Positions 32,210-41,075 of a stretch of DNA of 64,000 nt are shown here, one piece after another. The DNA is taken from NCBI GenBank assembly GCA_016786485.1, contig JAEUWD010000042.1, forward strand, positions 1-64,000. The letters are read 5' to 3'. The notes beneath the pieces were generated by a model that made no database searches, was not told the origin of the DNA, and worked only from the letters and a program-made list of their open reading frames with translations. The stretch's first letter is position 1, and every line of letters starts with the position of its first letter. A program made the translations under genes and the position numbers. This DNA is from Bacteriovoracaceae bacterium (GTDB lineage Bacteria; Bdellovibrionota; Bacteriovoracia; Bacteriovoracales; Bacteriovoracaceae).

Positions 32210-33082
32210 ATGAAGTGGCTCAATTTACATCATCTCAAATACTTCTTTGTCATTGTAGAAGAAGGGACCCTTACAAAGGCAGCTCGAAGGCTTCTGGTGG
32301 GGCAGCCGGCATTGAGTGCTCAGCTTAAACTTTTTCAACAAGCTCTTGGTGCCTCACTCTTTATCCGACAAGGCAAAAAGTTGGTCCTGACTCCTGTCGG
32401 AGAGTATGTTTATAAATATGCTAAAGCGATTAAAGGTTTAGAAGATGAACTCTTATCTAACTTAGACCATGTCACGAACTATGAAGAAAGAGAGTTAGTT
32501 CTCGGAGCACAGGAAAGTGTTCCTAAGTCGGTACTGGCGAGGGCGATTATGACGATCCAGAAAACACGACCAGTTTTTATCAGAGTTATTGAAGGTACCG
32601 GAGATGAACTTTTTAATTTATTAACGGTCGGAAAGATTGATATTTTTATTGGAAATTTTAGACCACTTAGTACGACCAAAGAAGTTCTTTATAAAAGTCT
32701 AAGTAAGGAAGAGGTTTATGTTTGGGGGTCCAAGAGTAAGTCGAATTTTCAGAAAAATTTTCCGCGCTCACTGAATGGAGGCGATTTTATTCTTTCGGGT
32801 CTTCAAAACCAATTAAGACATGATTTTGAGAAGTACATGCTCGAATCTGGCATGAAATTTCACGTGAGTGTCGAGGCACAAGATACAGCACTTCAAAAAG
32901 AGCTTGCGATGGGCGGTCTTGGTTTGCTTCTTTTAGGTCAAGATAGTGCTAAGGCCTGGGTAAAGTCAGGTCGTCTTGTTAAGATTGGTAAACTTCCGGG
33001 GATAGTGGAAGAGTATTGGCTAGGTATTGTAAAAAAAGATTTAGACAATCAATTTATTACCGAGCTCATGGCCGCTTTCTAG
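32210..33082 (+). CDS. LysR-family regulator, NhaR-like
   Basis: The N-terminal winged HTH reads LHHLKYFFVIVEEGTLTKAA then LLVGQPALSAQLKLFQQALG, characteristic of NhaR-like LysR proteins, followed by the effector domain to residue 290. A good GGAAGGAT precedes the ATG. It is divergent from the carbonic anhydrase, pointing to control of that gene, and is followed after 7 bp by the photolyase-like gene. NhaR in E. coli senses Na+; the signal here is unknown. Confidence 0.85.
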   Translation: MKWLNLHHLKYFFVIVEEGTLTKAARRLLVGQPALSAQLKLFQQALGASLFIRQGKKLVLTPVGEYVYKYAKAIKGLEDELLSNLDHVTNYEERELVLGAQESVPKSVLARAIMTIQKTRPVFIRVIEGTGDELFNLLTVGKIDIFIGNFRPLSTTKEVLYKSLSKEEVYVWGSKSKSNFQKNFPRSLNGGDFILSGLQNQLRHDFEKYMLESGMKFHVSVEAQDTALQKELAMGGLGLLLLGQDSAKAWVKSGRLVKIGKLPGIVEEYWLGIVKKDLDNQFITELMAAF

Positions 33083-33089
33083 ATAAAAT

Positions 33090-34583
33090 ATGTTATCGTT
33101 AAGCATGAGTGACGCAGTTATTATTCTAGGTGATCAATTATTTCCGCATACCTTTTATACTCAATATAAGAAACTTCCGGTTTTTATGGCGGAAGATTTC
33201 GAGCTTGCTACACATTTTAAATATCACAAGCATAAAATTGCCTTTTTTTTCATCTCGATGCGAACCTATTCTGAAGAACTGACTCGACATGGTTTTCAGG
33301 TTCATTATGAAAAATTGTCATCAGTGAACTTTATGGAAAACCTTGCAAACTTTGTAAAAAAAAATCAAATCAAAAAACTGATAGTGCCTGAAGTGCAAGA
33401 TAAGTTTTTTGAAAAAAGCCTGCTCGATTTTTCAAAAGAACAAAGTGTCACTATCGATTTTATCACTTCGCCCATGTTTCTTTGTTCACGCCAAGAGTTT
33501 AAAAATTATCTCGCAAAATATTCGAAACCATTCATGAAAACTTTCTATGAAGGTGAGCGTAAACGTTTGAACGTTTTGATGGCAAAAAATCAAAAGCCTG
33601 AAGGAGAGCAGTGGAGTTTTGATGTTGAGAATCGCAAAAAAGCCCCCAAGGAACTTACCAATAAAAAACTCCTAAAACCTACACCGAACATACATTTTGA
33701 TGATGTAAAAGAACTAGTTAATAAAAATTTTTCATCTCATCCAGGAAATATGGATGATTTCTGGTTACCAACAAGTCGGGAAGAGAGTTTAAAATTTCTA
33801 GAACATTTTATTAATCATCATTTAGATAATTTTGGTGATTATCAGGATGCTATTACTTCACGTGATCCTTTTTTATATCACTCGGTCATTTCACCGATGA
33901 TGAATAATGGATTCATTACACCAGATGAAATTATTCAGAGGGTGATCAAAGCTTATCGTACCAAAAAAGATATACCGCTTGCTTCGGTAGAAGGGTTTAT
34001 ACGACAAATTATGGGTTGGAGAGAGTTTGTTAGAGGTATCTATCAAAATTATTCAGAGAAGGAAGAGAGCTCGAATTTTTTTAATCACCAAAACAAGCTC
34101 GGACCTGCTTGGTATGAAGGGACGACCGGTATTCTCCCCGTGGACGATGCGATAAAAAAGGCCATACGCTATGGTTATTGCCACCATATTGAGCGGCTCA
34201 TGATTTTATCAAATATTATGTTATTAACTGAGATCCATCCTCAGGAGGTTCACAAGTGGTTTATGGAAATGTTTGTCGACAGTGCAGACTGGGTCATGGG
34301 GCCTAATGTTTACGGGATGGGACAATTTGCTGACGGAGGCTTATTTGCAACTAAGCCTTACATTTCGGGTAGTAACTATATTTTAAAAATGTCAGATTAT
34401 AAAAAGGGTGATTGGTGCGAAATTTGGGATGGGTTGTTTTGGCGTTTTATTGATAAAAACTCTAAGTTTTTTTTACGAAACCCACGCATGAGTATGATGG
34501 TTAAAACTTTTGAAAAAATGGATAATAAGAAAAAGCTGCGCATGTCCGAAGTGGCTGAAAAATTTATTCAGCAAATGTGCTAG
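33090..34583 (+). CDS. Photolyase-related protein (FeS-BCP/CryPro type)
   Basis: The start may be ATG 33090 or 33105 (MSDAVIILGDQLFPH). The N-terminal DPRP-like Rossmann domain is followed by a helical FAD domain with SVEGFIRQIMGWREFVRGIY and HHIERLMILSNIMLLTEIHP, then GMGQFADGGLFATKPYISGS and DWCEIWDGLFWRFI. This matches the iron-sulfur bacterial cryptochrome/(6-4) photolyase group, with Cys residues in the last 150 positions as cluster ligands. It would repair UV photoproducts or sense light. It follows lysR by 7 bp. Confidence 0.88.
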   Translation: MLSLSMSDAVIILGDQLFPHTFYTQYKKLPVFMAEDFELATHFKYHKHKIAFFFISMRTYSEELTRHGFQVHYEKLSSVNFMENLANFVKKNQIKKLIVPEVQDKFFEKSLLDFSKEQSVTIDFITSPMFLCSRQEFKNYLAKYSKPFMKTFYEGERKRLNVLMAKNQKPEGEQWSFDVENRKKAPKELTNKKLLKPTPNIHFDDVKELVNKNFSSHPGNMDDFWLPTSREESLKFLEHFINHHLDNFGDYQDAITSRDPFLYHSVISPMMNNGFITPDEIIQRVIKAYRTKKDIPLASVEGFIRQIMGWREFVRGIYQNYSEKEESSNFFNHQNKLGPAWYEGTTGILPVDDAIKKAIRYGYCHHIERLMILSNIMLLTEIHPQEVHKWFMEMFVDSADWVMGPNVYGMGQFADGGLFATKPYISGSNYILKMSDYKKGDWCEIWDGLFWRFIDKNSKFFLRNPRMSMMVKTFEKMDNKKKLRMSEVAEKFIQQMC

Positions 34584-34589
34584 GTATAA

Positions 34590-35018
34590 CTAACTGATCG
34601 TTATAACGGGTATAATTTCTGTCTTCACTGATTGTAGGATAAATCCGTTGTCGAGAGCTTTCTTTAATATAATCTGTGCTTTTTTTGAATCAGAAGCTTC
34701 TAGAATATCGATATGAAAAAATATTTTTTTCATACATGGTTTTTTGTTTTCATCTAAATCGACAATAAGTTCAGATTTCACTTCTATCTTGCTGAAATTT
34801 AATTTCGAATAATGCGCATAAACTTTAAAGGTTCCAATCAGACAATTTTGGAGTGCTAGCAAGTAAATATCTTCAGGACTAAGTCCGTCACCACTTCCAT
34901 CAAACTCCTTTGGTACAGCACAGTTAATTTGATGTTCTGAAGCTGAACATGACCAACTTGTTTTAATTCCTTCTAGCGATGTGGCGTTTCCAGAAAAAGA
35001 GAGTGGATAACTTATCAT
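34590..35018 (-). CDS. OsmC/Ohr-family protein
   Basis: ATG 35018 follows AGGAGT. The 142-aa protein has the OsmC arrangement: an N-terminal beta half, GDGLSPEDIYLLALQNCLIGTF with the peroxidatic-type Cys, then a strand-rich C-terminus. Such proteins often reduce organic peroxides with thiols. It is last in the operon headed by the TIGR01777 gene and convergent with the photolyase-like gene, in a neighbourhood typical of photo-oxidative stress. Confidence 0.82.
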   Translation of the reverse strand: MISYPLSFSGNATSLEGIKTSWSCSASEHQINCAVPKEFDGSGDGLSPEDIYLLALQNCLIGTFKVYAHYSKLNFSKIEVKSELIVDLDENKKPCMKKIFFHIDILEASDSKKAQIILKKALDNGFILQSVKTEIIPVITIS

Positions 35019-35031
35019 AAAGAATGACTCC

Positions 35032-35430
35032 TCATTTATTGAGAGCAAGTTTTAGTTTGTTCACAAGATATGAAACAAGCGCACATGAAACTATACCCCA
35101 GCCAACATCAATTATTATAATGGTTGAAGGCCAATGTGTGAGAATAGCTGCATTCGTAAAATCATAAATTCCATAAGTCACCAAACCAAAAGTGGCCCCA
35201 TAAAAAACAACTTTTTTAGAACTTAAGACAAAAATGTTAATGCCTAAAGCGAGGAGCAAGTAAACGAGCAACGCTGGAAGATAAGCGACATCAATACTGT
35301 TGTTCTGAATGCGCGCTATCGAGTTGAGATGTTGGTAAAAAGTATCACCTGTCACTAAATTAAACCAAGCGATATCTAAAATAATAAATAATATAACACT
35401 AAGAAAATAAATTAATAATTTAACCTTCAT
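35032..35430 (-). CDS. DUF2177 membrane protein
   Basis: The 132-aa protein has four membrane segments and the DUF2177 hallmarks LDIAWFNLVTGDTFY near the N-terminus, FGLVTYGIYDFTNAAILTHW in the third segment and DVGWG in the fourth. DUF2177 genes recur in light-inducible clusters under LitR-type regulators. Its start follows the stop of the preceding gene directly. The function is unknown. Confidence 0.87.
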   Translation of the reverse strand: MKVKLLIYFLSVILFIILDIAWFNLVTGDTFYQHLNSIARIQNNSIDVAYLPALLVYLLLALGINIFVLSSKKVVFYGATFGLVTYGIYDFTNAAILTHWPSTIIIIDVGWGIVSCALVSYLVNKLKLALNK

Positions 35431-36804
35431 TTATTTGCTCGTGAAAATTTTCGCGATAACTCTTCTGCGATATGAAAAAATTTTATTTACGTCAGATTTT
35501 ACTAACGGCCCTGTGATGGCTTCTCCTAAAAGTCCGAATGGCATTTTATAGTGCACTCGATCACGCATGAGTGTTCCACCTGCAAATTCGATAAACTCAT
35601 GAGTATGGTGCCATTTTTTATAAGGACCCTTAAGTTGCTCATCGGTAAATTGTTTGTTGACTTGCCAGCTTTCAATAAGTGTACGCCACTTAAGAGGGAT
35701 ACCATATAAGTTTAAGCGGTAATCAATCAGCGTGCCTTTCTGCATGTCAGGAGTTGATTTTTTTAGAACCTGAAATTTTAAATGTTTCGGCGTTAATACC
35801 TCTAAATTTTTTTCATCACTAAAAAAAGGGAAAATTTCTGAAACTTTATTTGGCAACCAGATCTCATACAAGGCTTCTTTTTGTCCCTTCGTAAGAGGCG
35901 AGCATATCTCATTGAGTGCACTGACTAAGGATGCAAATTTGAATTGAAAATTTGTTCCTTGGATTTTTTTTGAGGAAACTTTTTGCCCACCAGTTACTAA
36001 TTTTGACATTTCACCTAAGCCAATTTTTAATGCAATTGATGGAACTGGGATAAATAAATTTTTTCCTAATGCTTTGGCGAGAGTTTTAGAGAAAACTTTA
36101 TTCGTTGCCGGTTCTGGAGCAACAGCATTGTATGCTCCCTCAAGATTTGGGTTATTTACAAAATGAACGAACATTTGTGCTAAATCTTCAATGTGAATCC
36201 AACTCATCCATTGCTTTCCACTACCAATCACACCGCCGATACCTAGGCTAAAAAGCGGTAACATTTTTTCCATCGCACCACCGTGGCGAGAGAGAACAAT
36301 TCCGATACGTGGGTTAATAACTTTGACAGATTTTTGTTTTAGTTTTTTTGCTTCATCTTCCCAAGCTACGCAGACTTTAGCTAGAAAGTCGTTGGCTTGT
36401 GATGAGTTCTCATCGACTTCATTTTGAGTGTCTCCATAAATTCCGATGGCCGATGCACTTATGAATTGTTTTACACGTCCAGAGCTTGCCATAATAGCAT
36501 TGACTAGATTTCTTGTTCCAAGTTGTCGTGATTCTAGAATTTCTTTTTTACGTTTATTGCTCCAGCGTCCGGAAGCGATAGATTCCCCAGCTAAGTGAAT
36601 CACAGAATCAATCTCGTTAAAAACTTCAGGAGAGAGTGGGTTATTATAATGTTTCCATTCCACAAGCCTTGCTGGAAAGGGTAGTGAGCTTTGCGCTTCA
36701 TTCGTATTGCGAGTTAAAACCGTTAATTCATGTCCTTGAGATACAAGTAATTTACCGATTTCTTTACCGATAAGACCAGTCGCGCCCGTCATAAGTATGT
36801 TCAT
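35431..36804 (-). CDS. TIGR01777 NAD-dependent epimerase fused to SRPBCC domain
   Basis: Residues 1-300 form an extended-SDR domain: MTGATGLIGKEIGKLL nucleotide-binding motif, VIHLAGESI and a WSNKRKKEILESR loop, all typical of the TIGR01777 family. Residues 310-457 form a START/SRPBCC-like lipid-binding domain (VSEIFPFFSDEKNLEVLTP), a known fusion. The substrate is unknown. It is the first gene of a three-gene operon divergent from the B12-type MerR regulator, so its promoter is the likely target of the 11-bp repeats. Confidence 0.85.
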   Translation of the reverse strand: MNILMTGATGLIGKEIGKLLVSQGHELTVLTRNTNEAQSSLPFPARLVEWKHYNNPLSPEVFNEIDSVIHLAGESIASGRWSNKRKKEILESRQLGTRNLVNAIMASSGRVKQFISASAIGIYGDTQNEVDENSSQANDFLAKVCVAWEDEAKKLKQKSVKVINPRIGIVLSRHGGAMEKMLPLFSLGIGGVIGSGKQWMSWIHIEDLAQMFVHFVNNPNLEGAYNAVAPEPATNKVFSKTLAKALGKNLFIPVPSIALKIGLGEMSKLVTGGQKVSSKKIQGTNFQFKFASLVSALNEICSPLTKGQKEALYEIWLPNKVSEIFPFFSDEKNLEVLTPKHLKFQVLKKSTPDMQKGTLIDYRLNLYGIPLKWRTLIESWQVNKQFTDEQLKGPYKKWHHTHEFIEFAGGTLMRDRVHYKMPFGLLGEAITGPLVKSDVNKIFSYRRRVIAKIFTSK

Positions 36805-36872
36805 AAGAAATCCTTTGAAAAGAGTTGAAATATATCTTTAATTATTGCACAATATTTGAATAGTATCAATGG

Positions 36873-36905
36873 TGTTCATATGTTGTTCAAAGCCTATTCA
36901 AAAAA
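36873..36905. promoter_or_regulatory. Three 11-bp-phased direct repeats, CarH/LitR-type operator
   Basis: TGTTCA at 36873-36878, TGTTCA at 36884-36889 and TATTCA at 36895-36900 recur every 11 bp. Tandem 11-bp direct repeats are the known operator form of CarH, whose subunits bind them one each. The site lies between the divergent TIGR01777 operon and the B12-binding MerR gene. An inverted copy, TGAATA, lies at 36857-36862. Confidence 0.65.
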
Positions 36906-36915
36906 GAGCTAAGTT

Positions 36916-37842
36916 ATGAAAAACGTGAATATGAAGGCGCTTGTAAAGCTAGTAGGTATTAATCCCAATACTTTAAGAGGTTGGGAGAGGCGTTATCAAG
37001 CAGTTACGCCACAAAGAGGTGATGATGGTCGGCGGAGTTATTCAGCCGATGATGTTGAGCGTGTACGTTATTTATGGGAATTGGTACAGCGTGGACATAA
37101 TATTGGAAATATCTGCAAACTATCCACTCATGTCCTAAAGAAAATGCTTGGCGAAAGTGAGGCCATGTTAAGCCTAGCGAAGGCGGATACATCTGCTGTC
37201 GATAGACTCGAAGCTGTTATTAAAGCACTCGAAAAGTTCGATCTCGAACTACTCAATCAGCATTTACAAAAAGCCAGATTTCAAATGGGATTATTGGACT
37301 TAATAAACCAATTCATTTATCCCCTTATGAAACAGGTGGGAAGTCTTGTCGGTCAAAGTCGTTTAAGCATCTCTCAGGAGCACTTACTTTCTGCGCTTTT
37401 GCGTGATTATCTTGGTGCAATTCATCTTTCGCTTTCACCTTATGAGCTTTCGAATCGAGAAACTTCAAAGAAAATCTTAATGAGCACGAGGGAGGGTGAT
37501 ATCCATGAATTTGGAATATTAATCTCAGCAATATTATGCAATTATCATCGCTATCGTAACTATTACCTTGGTCCTAATTTACCAGTCAATGAACTGCTGG
37601 AAGCTGCCAATCGCTATCGACCTGATATGATATTGTTGGGCTTGATGAAACTCCCTAAGAAGCTAGAAGTCGTTACGAGTAAAGATTATTTGGCGTATCT
37701 CGATCAGAAACTTCCAAAATCCACAAGTCTTATTCTCGGTGGAAATGATATAGAGTCAGTGTTTGAAATGAAATTTAGAAGAAGTGTATTCTTTATGCAT
37801 AGTCTAGTCGAATTAGATAATATTTTGACAAGAGGCCTTTAA
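36916..37842 (+). CDS. B12-binding MerR-family regulator, CarH/LitR-like
   Basis: Residues 6-75 are a MerR DNA-binding domain (NPNTLRGWERRYQAVTPQRG). A helical bundle with E155-H156 and a Rossmann-type cobalamin domain with D195-x-H197-x-x-G200 follow, so the lower axial His ligand is kept. The Wx9EH capping Trp is V145 and the next residue is Gly, not the His used by CarH in the light state. The regulator may therefore be light-independent or sense differently. It is divergent from a photostress-type operon. Confidence 0.85.
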   Translation: MKNVNMKALVKLVGINPNTLRGWERRYQAVTPQRGDDGRRSYSADDVERVRYLWELVQRGHNIGNICKLSTHVLKKMLGESEAMLSLAKADTSAVDRLEAVIKALEKFDLELLNQHLQKARFQMGLLDLINQFIYPLMKQVGSLVGQSRLSISQEHLLSALLRDYLGAIHLSLSPYELSNRETSKKILMSTREGDIHEFGILISAILCNYHRYRNYYLGPNLPVNELLEAANRYRPDMILLGLMKLPKKLEVVTSKDYLAYLDQKLPKSTSLILGGNDIESVFEMKFRRSVFFMHSLVELDNILTRGL

Positions 37843-37913
37843 GTCTATTCAGATCTTGGCTATTAGAGTCTGCTGGAGTACTTAATACTAAATTCATTAA
37901 TATTGGGGTTGTG

Positions 37914-39134
37914 ATGAAGTGTCTTTTGGTATTTTTAATGTTTTTTTTGGTTGGTTGTGGTGTTGAGAAGACTCCTGAGTTGATGGAAGAGACTAATGAA
38001 AATATGAAAGCATCAAATGCGTTATTGAACGAGTTTGATGATAAAGTTGGGCAATTCCTAGAGTCTTGTTACATTTATCTTTTTAAACATGACATTATTT
38101 CCCCGTATGACACTCAAAAAAAGAATACGATATATTTGACTCAAAAAGTTTTCGACGAAAAGATTATGCAGGAACGCGAATGGGTTATGGAAGTCCCTGT
38201 AAAAGAATTAGAAATCCATTATTTAAAAGACGATCAAGCGTACTACGTCATACCTTCACAGTATCGTAAGTTAATACCGCAAAGTTCAGTTAAAAAAATA
38301 GCAAAGGAAGATTCTCTGTGTTTTTCAGTCGAAGAAATGATCGATACAAAGATTGAATCTACCAAAGAATCTGTTGTCGATTATATCGAAGATAACGACG
38401 ATATATTTCTTCAAAAAATTGCGGATATCCTAAGCGAAATTGAAGAAAGAAAAATTGATTGTAAAAAATATGAATTAGAGCGAGCGAAGCAAGCTTATCT
38501 TGATTCTCAAATAAAATGGTATCATTTCAAAAAGAAAAAAGAATTTAAGCTTCGTCAGAAATTTGCAGAGCTTGAAAAAAGCTTGGCACCGCACCCATGT
38601 CAACAAAGTCAAACATTTGAAGCTTTAAGTGATGAAAAGATTGCTGAATTAGAAAATAAGCATGATCAAGATTGGTCAACTTTTAAGACTTCCTGGGAAG
38701 CATATTATCAAGCATGGCAAGTTGATAAACGACTGGTTTTCAACCTTGAAGTCCGTGAGCAAATCAAAGTTCCAGCATTTACGAACACACGAGTTAAGGC
38801 CCTTTATCAATTAAGAAAAGAAGAATTTGCTAATAAATTTAAACTACTTGATTTGGCAGAAGCCTTTCTCCCTGTCGAAAATCCTGTAAAGCTTAAAAAG
38901 TTTTTAACTAATAATGAAAAAGGTATGCGCATCGATCCTGCGGTAAGCGTAGATTATTCTGAAGTTGAATTAGCAAGGATTGAATTATTAGGCACAATTT
39001 TTAAACGTTATTATTATTCAGGTAATACAAAAGCTGAAAAAGAGTTAATTCGTTATTTTATCGTTGATTCTGTTTTCTTATTATTTGAGCAACAACTTGA
39101 AGTTGAGCAGATTTCACAGAGTCGTTTAAAGTAA
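37914..39134 (+). CDS. Hypothetical lipoprotein, about 406 aa
   Basis: ATG 37914 is taken rather than the GTG three bases before it. The lipobox LVGC puts the lipidated Cys near residue 15. The mature protein is acidic and almost wholly helical, with coiled-coil-like stretches (about 160-240) and three further Cys residues. No family is recognised. Its end overlaps the convergent DUF2141 gene by 9 bp. Confidence 0.7.
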   Translation: MKCLLVFLMFFLVGCGVEKTPELMEETNENMKASNALLNEFDDKVGQFLESCYIYLFKHDIISPYDTQKKNTIYLTQKVFDEKIMQEREWVMEVPVKELEIHYLKDDQAYYVIPSQYRKLIPQSSVKKIAKEDSLCFSVEEMIDTKIESTKESVVDYIEDNDDIFLQKIADILSEIEERKIDCKKYELERAKQAYLDSQIKWYHFKKKKEFKLRQKFAELEKSLAPHPCQQSQTFEALSDEKIAELENKHDQDWSTFKTSWEAYYQAWQVDKRLVFNLEVREQIKVPAFTNTRVKALYQLRKEEFANKFKLLDLAEAFLPVENPVKLKKFLTNNEKGMRIDPAVSVDYSEVELARIELLGTIFKRYYYSGNTKAEKELIRYFIVDSVFLLFEQQLEVEQISQSRLK

Positions 39135-39536
39135 TCTTTTAAAAATTAATTCTAAGTTTAATGCATCTTCAGTTTCGAATACCACATCATTAAAAGTTGG
39201 TGGTCCAAAGGTAATTTTGGGATTTTTTGAGAAACCAAAAGCTTCATTTGGTATGCCTAAAAAATTTTCATCTAACTTTTGATTGTCATTTTCATCATGA
39301 AAAAATGCAATCGCATATCGACCCGGTGGAACTTCTAAATCGGTACAAGGTTCATCTGGATGATAAACAAAGCTTTGGATGCGATATGGGGTTTTATCTT
39401 CTTTTAAGAATGTCTCAGGAGAATTATGGATAGCAATTTGAATGATGGCATTTTGCTCTTTAAGATTTTTAAAGCATAGTTTAAGCGTCTGAGTGTTGGC
39501 TTGTGCTAGAGAAAAGATTAACCAGGTGAGAATCAT
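39126..39536 (-). CDS. DUF2141 secreted protein
   Basis: A short signal peptide (MILTWLIFSLAQA) is followed by the DUF2141 core: an early beta strand, VPPGRYAIAFFHDENDNQKL with the acidic DENDN loop, then GIPNEAFGFS. The signature is nearly complete over 136 aa. DUF2141 proteins are periplasmic or surface beta-sandwiches of unknown function. The start overlaps the stop of the desaturase-like gene as ATGA. Confidence 0.87.
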   Translation of the reverse strand: MILTWLIFSLAQANTQTLKLCFKNLKEQNAIIQIAIHNSPETFLKEDKTPYRIQSFVYHPDEPCTDLEVPPGRYAIAFFHDENDNQKLDENFLGIPNEAFGFSKNPKITFGPPTFNDVVFETEDALNLELIFKRLL

Positions 39537-40213
39537 ATATTGCTCGTTTTTTCCCTAAAAAGTGCAGGGTATTTTTTATCTTCTGTCCTACAAATTTTAT
39601 CCCAGAATGTAAAATAAAGACCATAATTTGTTTTAAAGCTCAGGTGGTGCAGTCCATGGTGAGTTGCGCCAATTAACCATTTGCCATCAACAGGGCGATA
39701 AACTTCGATATTGAGATGATTAATAAAGCTACTAATAGTCATTAAGATAAGTTGAATAATAATAACGAACGGATGAAGTGGAATGAAAATGATAATGGGA
39801 AAAAAAATAGCAATTTGAAGTAACGCTTCAAAGGGATGAAATGAAAAAGCCGTCCAAACAGAATTTGTAATTGAATCATGATGAACTTTATGGATCCAGC
39901 GATAAATCCGTGGCAGATGCATAAAACGGTGAAGCCAATAGTAATAGGTCTCATGAACTAACATTGCTAAGGCCAGACTGATTGGCATATACCAAAGGGG
40001 ATAATCGTTCACATCTATGTAAACTTTTGTCCATCCGTTCTGCCAACAAAGAAAGAGTAAGGGCGTGAAAAAAGCAAATATTAAACTGGTAAGAGCTGAA
40101 AAAAAGATTTCTCGCTTTTTTTGTTCAAGCTGACGTGGAGTTTTAGAAACTGTTTTTTGAATAGCAAATGGCTTAAACCATTTTTCAAAAACAAATTCTA
40201 TTGTATACGCCAT
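39533..40213 (-). CDS. Sterol desaturase/fatty acid hydroxylase superfamily protein (start uncertain)
   Basis: The di-iron His clusters are present: HETYYYWLHRFMH, HKVHHDS and THHGLHH. Such membrane enzymes hydroxylate or desaturate lipids with O2. ATG 40213 falls within a hydrophobic helix; the frame stays open upstream and encodes a better first segment (ATITFLFLGIFLRYLF), but the only start candidates there are ATT (40264) or other rare codons. The true start may be non-standard. It is in an operon with the renalase-like and DUF2141 genes. Confidence 0.83.
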   Translation of the reverse strand: MAYTIEFVFEKWFKPFAIQKTVSKTPRQLEQKKREIFFSALTSLIFAFFTPLLFLCWQNGWTKVYIDVNDYPLWYMPISLALAMLVHETYYYWLHRFMHLPRIYRWIHKVHHDSITNSVWTAFSFHPFEALLQIAIFFPIIIFIPLHPFVIIIQLILMTISSFINHLNIEVYRPVDGKWLIGATHHGLHHLSFKTNYGLYFTFWDKICRTEDKKYPALFREKTSNI

Positions 40214-40277
40214 AAAAAGATAGCGAAGAAAAATACCTAAAAATAAAAATGTGATAGTCGCAATTTCGTATTTTATA

Positions 40278-41075
40278 TTAAGTCCTGGTTAACAATGGCA
40301 AAAGATAATCGACTGAGGATAAGCTGCCCGGTATGCCAGTTTTTTCAAAATAATCGCCGGCAAAATAAATATTTTGATTAGCATATATTATTTGCGAAGA
40401 TGATGGAATCGTTTTTGTTACTTCAGAATAGCGCCATTTATGAGCATGGCAATCAAGGACATTACCATCTACCATATCCTTGAAATAGAGTTTAATCTCG
40501 TCTTTATCACGATTAATAAAATCACCCATAAATTCATTTTTTAAATGATAAAAAAGTAGTTCTTCACTTCCGTGTATTTTTCTTTGCTTTAGCGATAAGA
40601 ATTTATCCAGTTTGGTTGCATCGTAAGGTGTTTTGACCAATACCATAAACTGAATTTCAGGCTTGTATTCTGCATCATTTAAAAAGTCCGCATTTAGACC
40701 AGATTGCTTGAGAAGGATTTGGGTTTGTGGTGCGGGCGTGGTTAAAATAATATTTTGAGCTACGAGAGAATTATTTTTAGTGTCAAAAATTTCAAAATGA
40801 CTATTTTCCTTTCTCCAGAACTTCACTTCCCAGTTAGTTCGGATGTTAGTCTTAGTGGCTATTTCTTTAATCCATGAATGAGGGTCTGAAATGATAGTTC
40901 TAAGCTTGGGGTGAAAAAAGCTATCAGTGCCGTGATTTATTGATATATCTGTTAATCTGCGAGCAGCAAGACGGCCCCCGATACCGCGGGATTTTTCCAA
41001 TATCACATGATCTGATAGTTCATTGGCCAGTGAAACACCAGTGATACCAGCTCCGATAATGCAAAATTTTTTCAT
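40278..41075 (-). CDS. Renalase-like FAD-dependent amine oxidase (COG3380-type)
   Basis: ATG 41075 overlaps the M48 gene stop. The Rossmann motif GAGITGVSLANEL, then LEKSRGIGGRLAARRL (the second FAD motif with the characteristic GRLA-R) and the C-terminal IYFAGDYFEKTGIPGSLSS are those of renalase-like oxidoreductases. The natural substrate is unknown. Homologues often accompany photolyases and LitR-type regulators, as in this neighbourhood. Confidence 0.85.
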   Translation of the reverse strand: MKKFCIIGAGITGVSLANELSDHVILEKSRGIGGRLAARRLTDISINHGTDSFFHPKLRTIISDPHSWIKEIATKTNIRTNWEVKFWRKENSHFEIFDTKNNSLVAQNIILTTPAPQTQILLKQSGLNADFLNDAEYKPEIQFMVLVKTPYDATKLDKFLSLKQRKIHGSEELLFYHLKNEFMGDFINRDKDEIKLYFKDMVDGNVLDCHAHKWRYSEVTKTIPSSSQIIYANQNIYFAGDYFEKTGIPGSLSSVDYLLPLLTRT

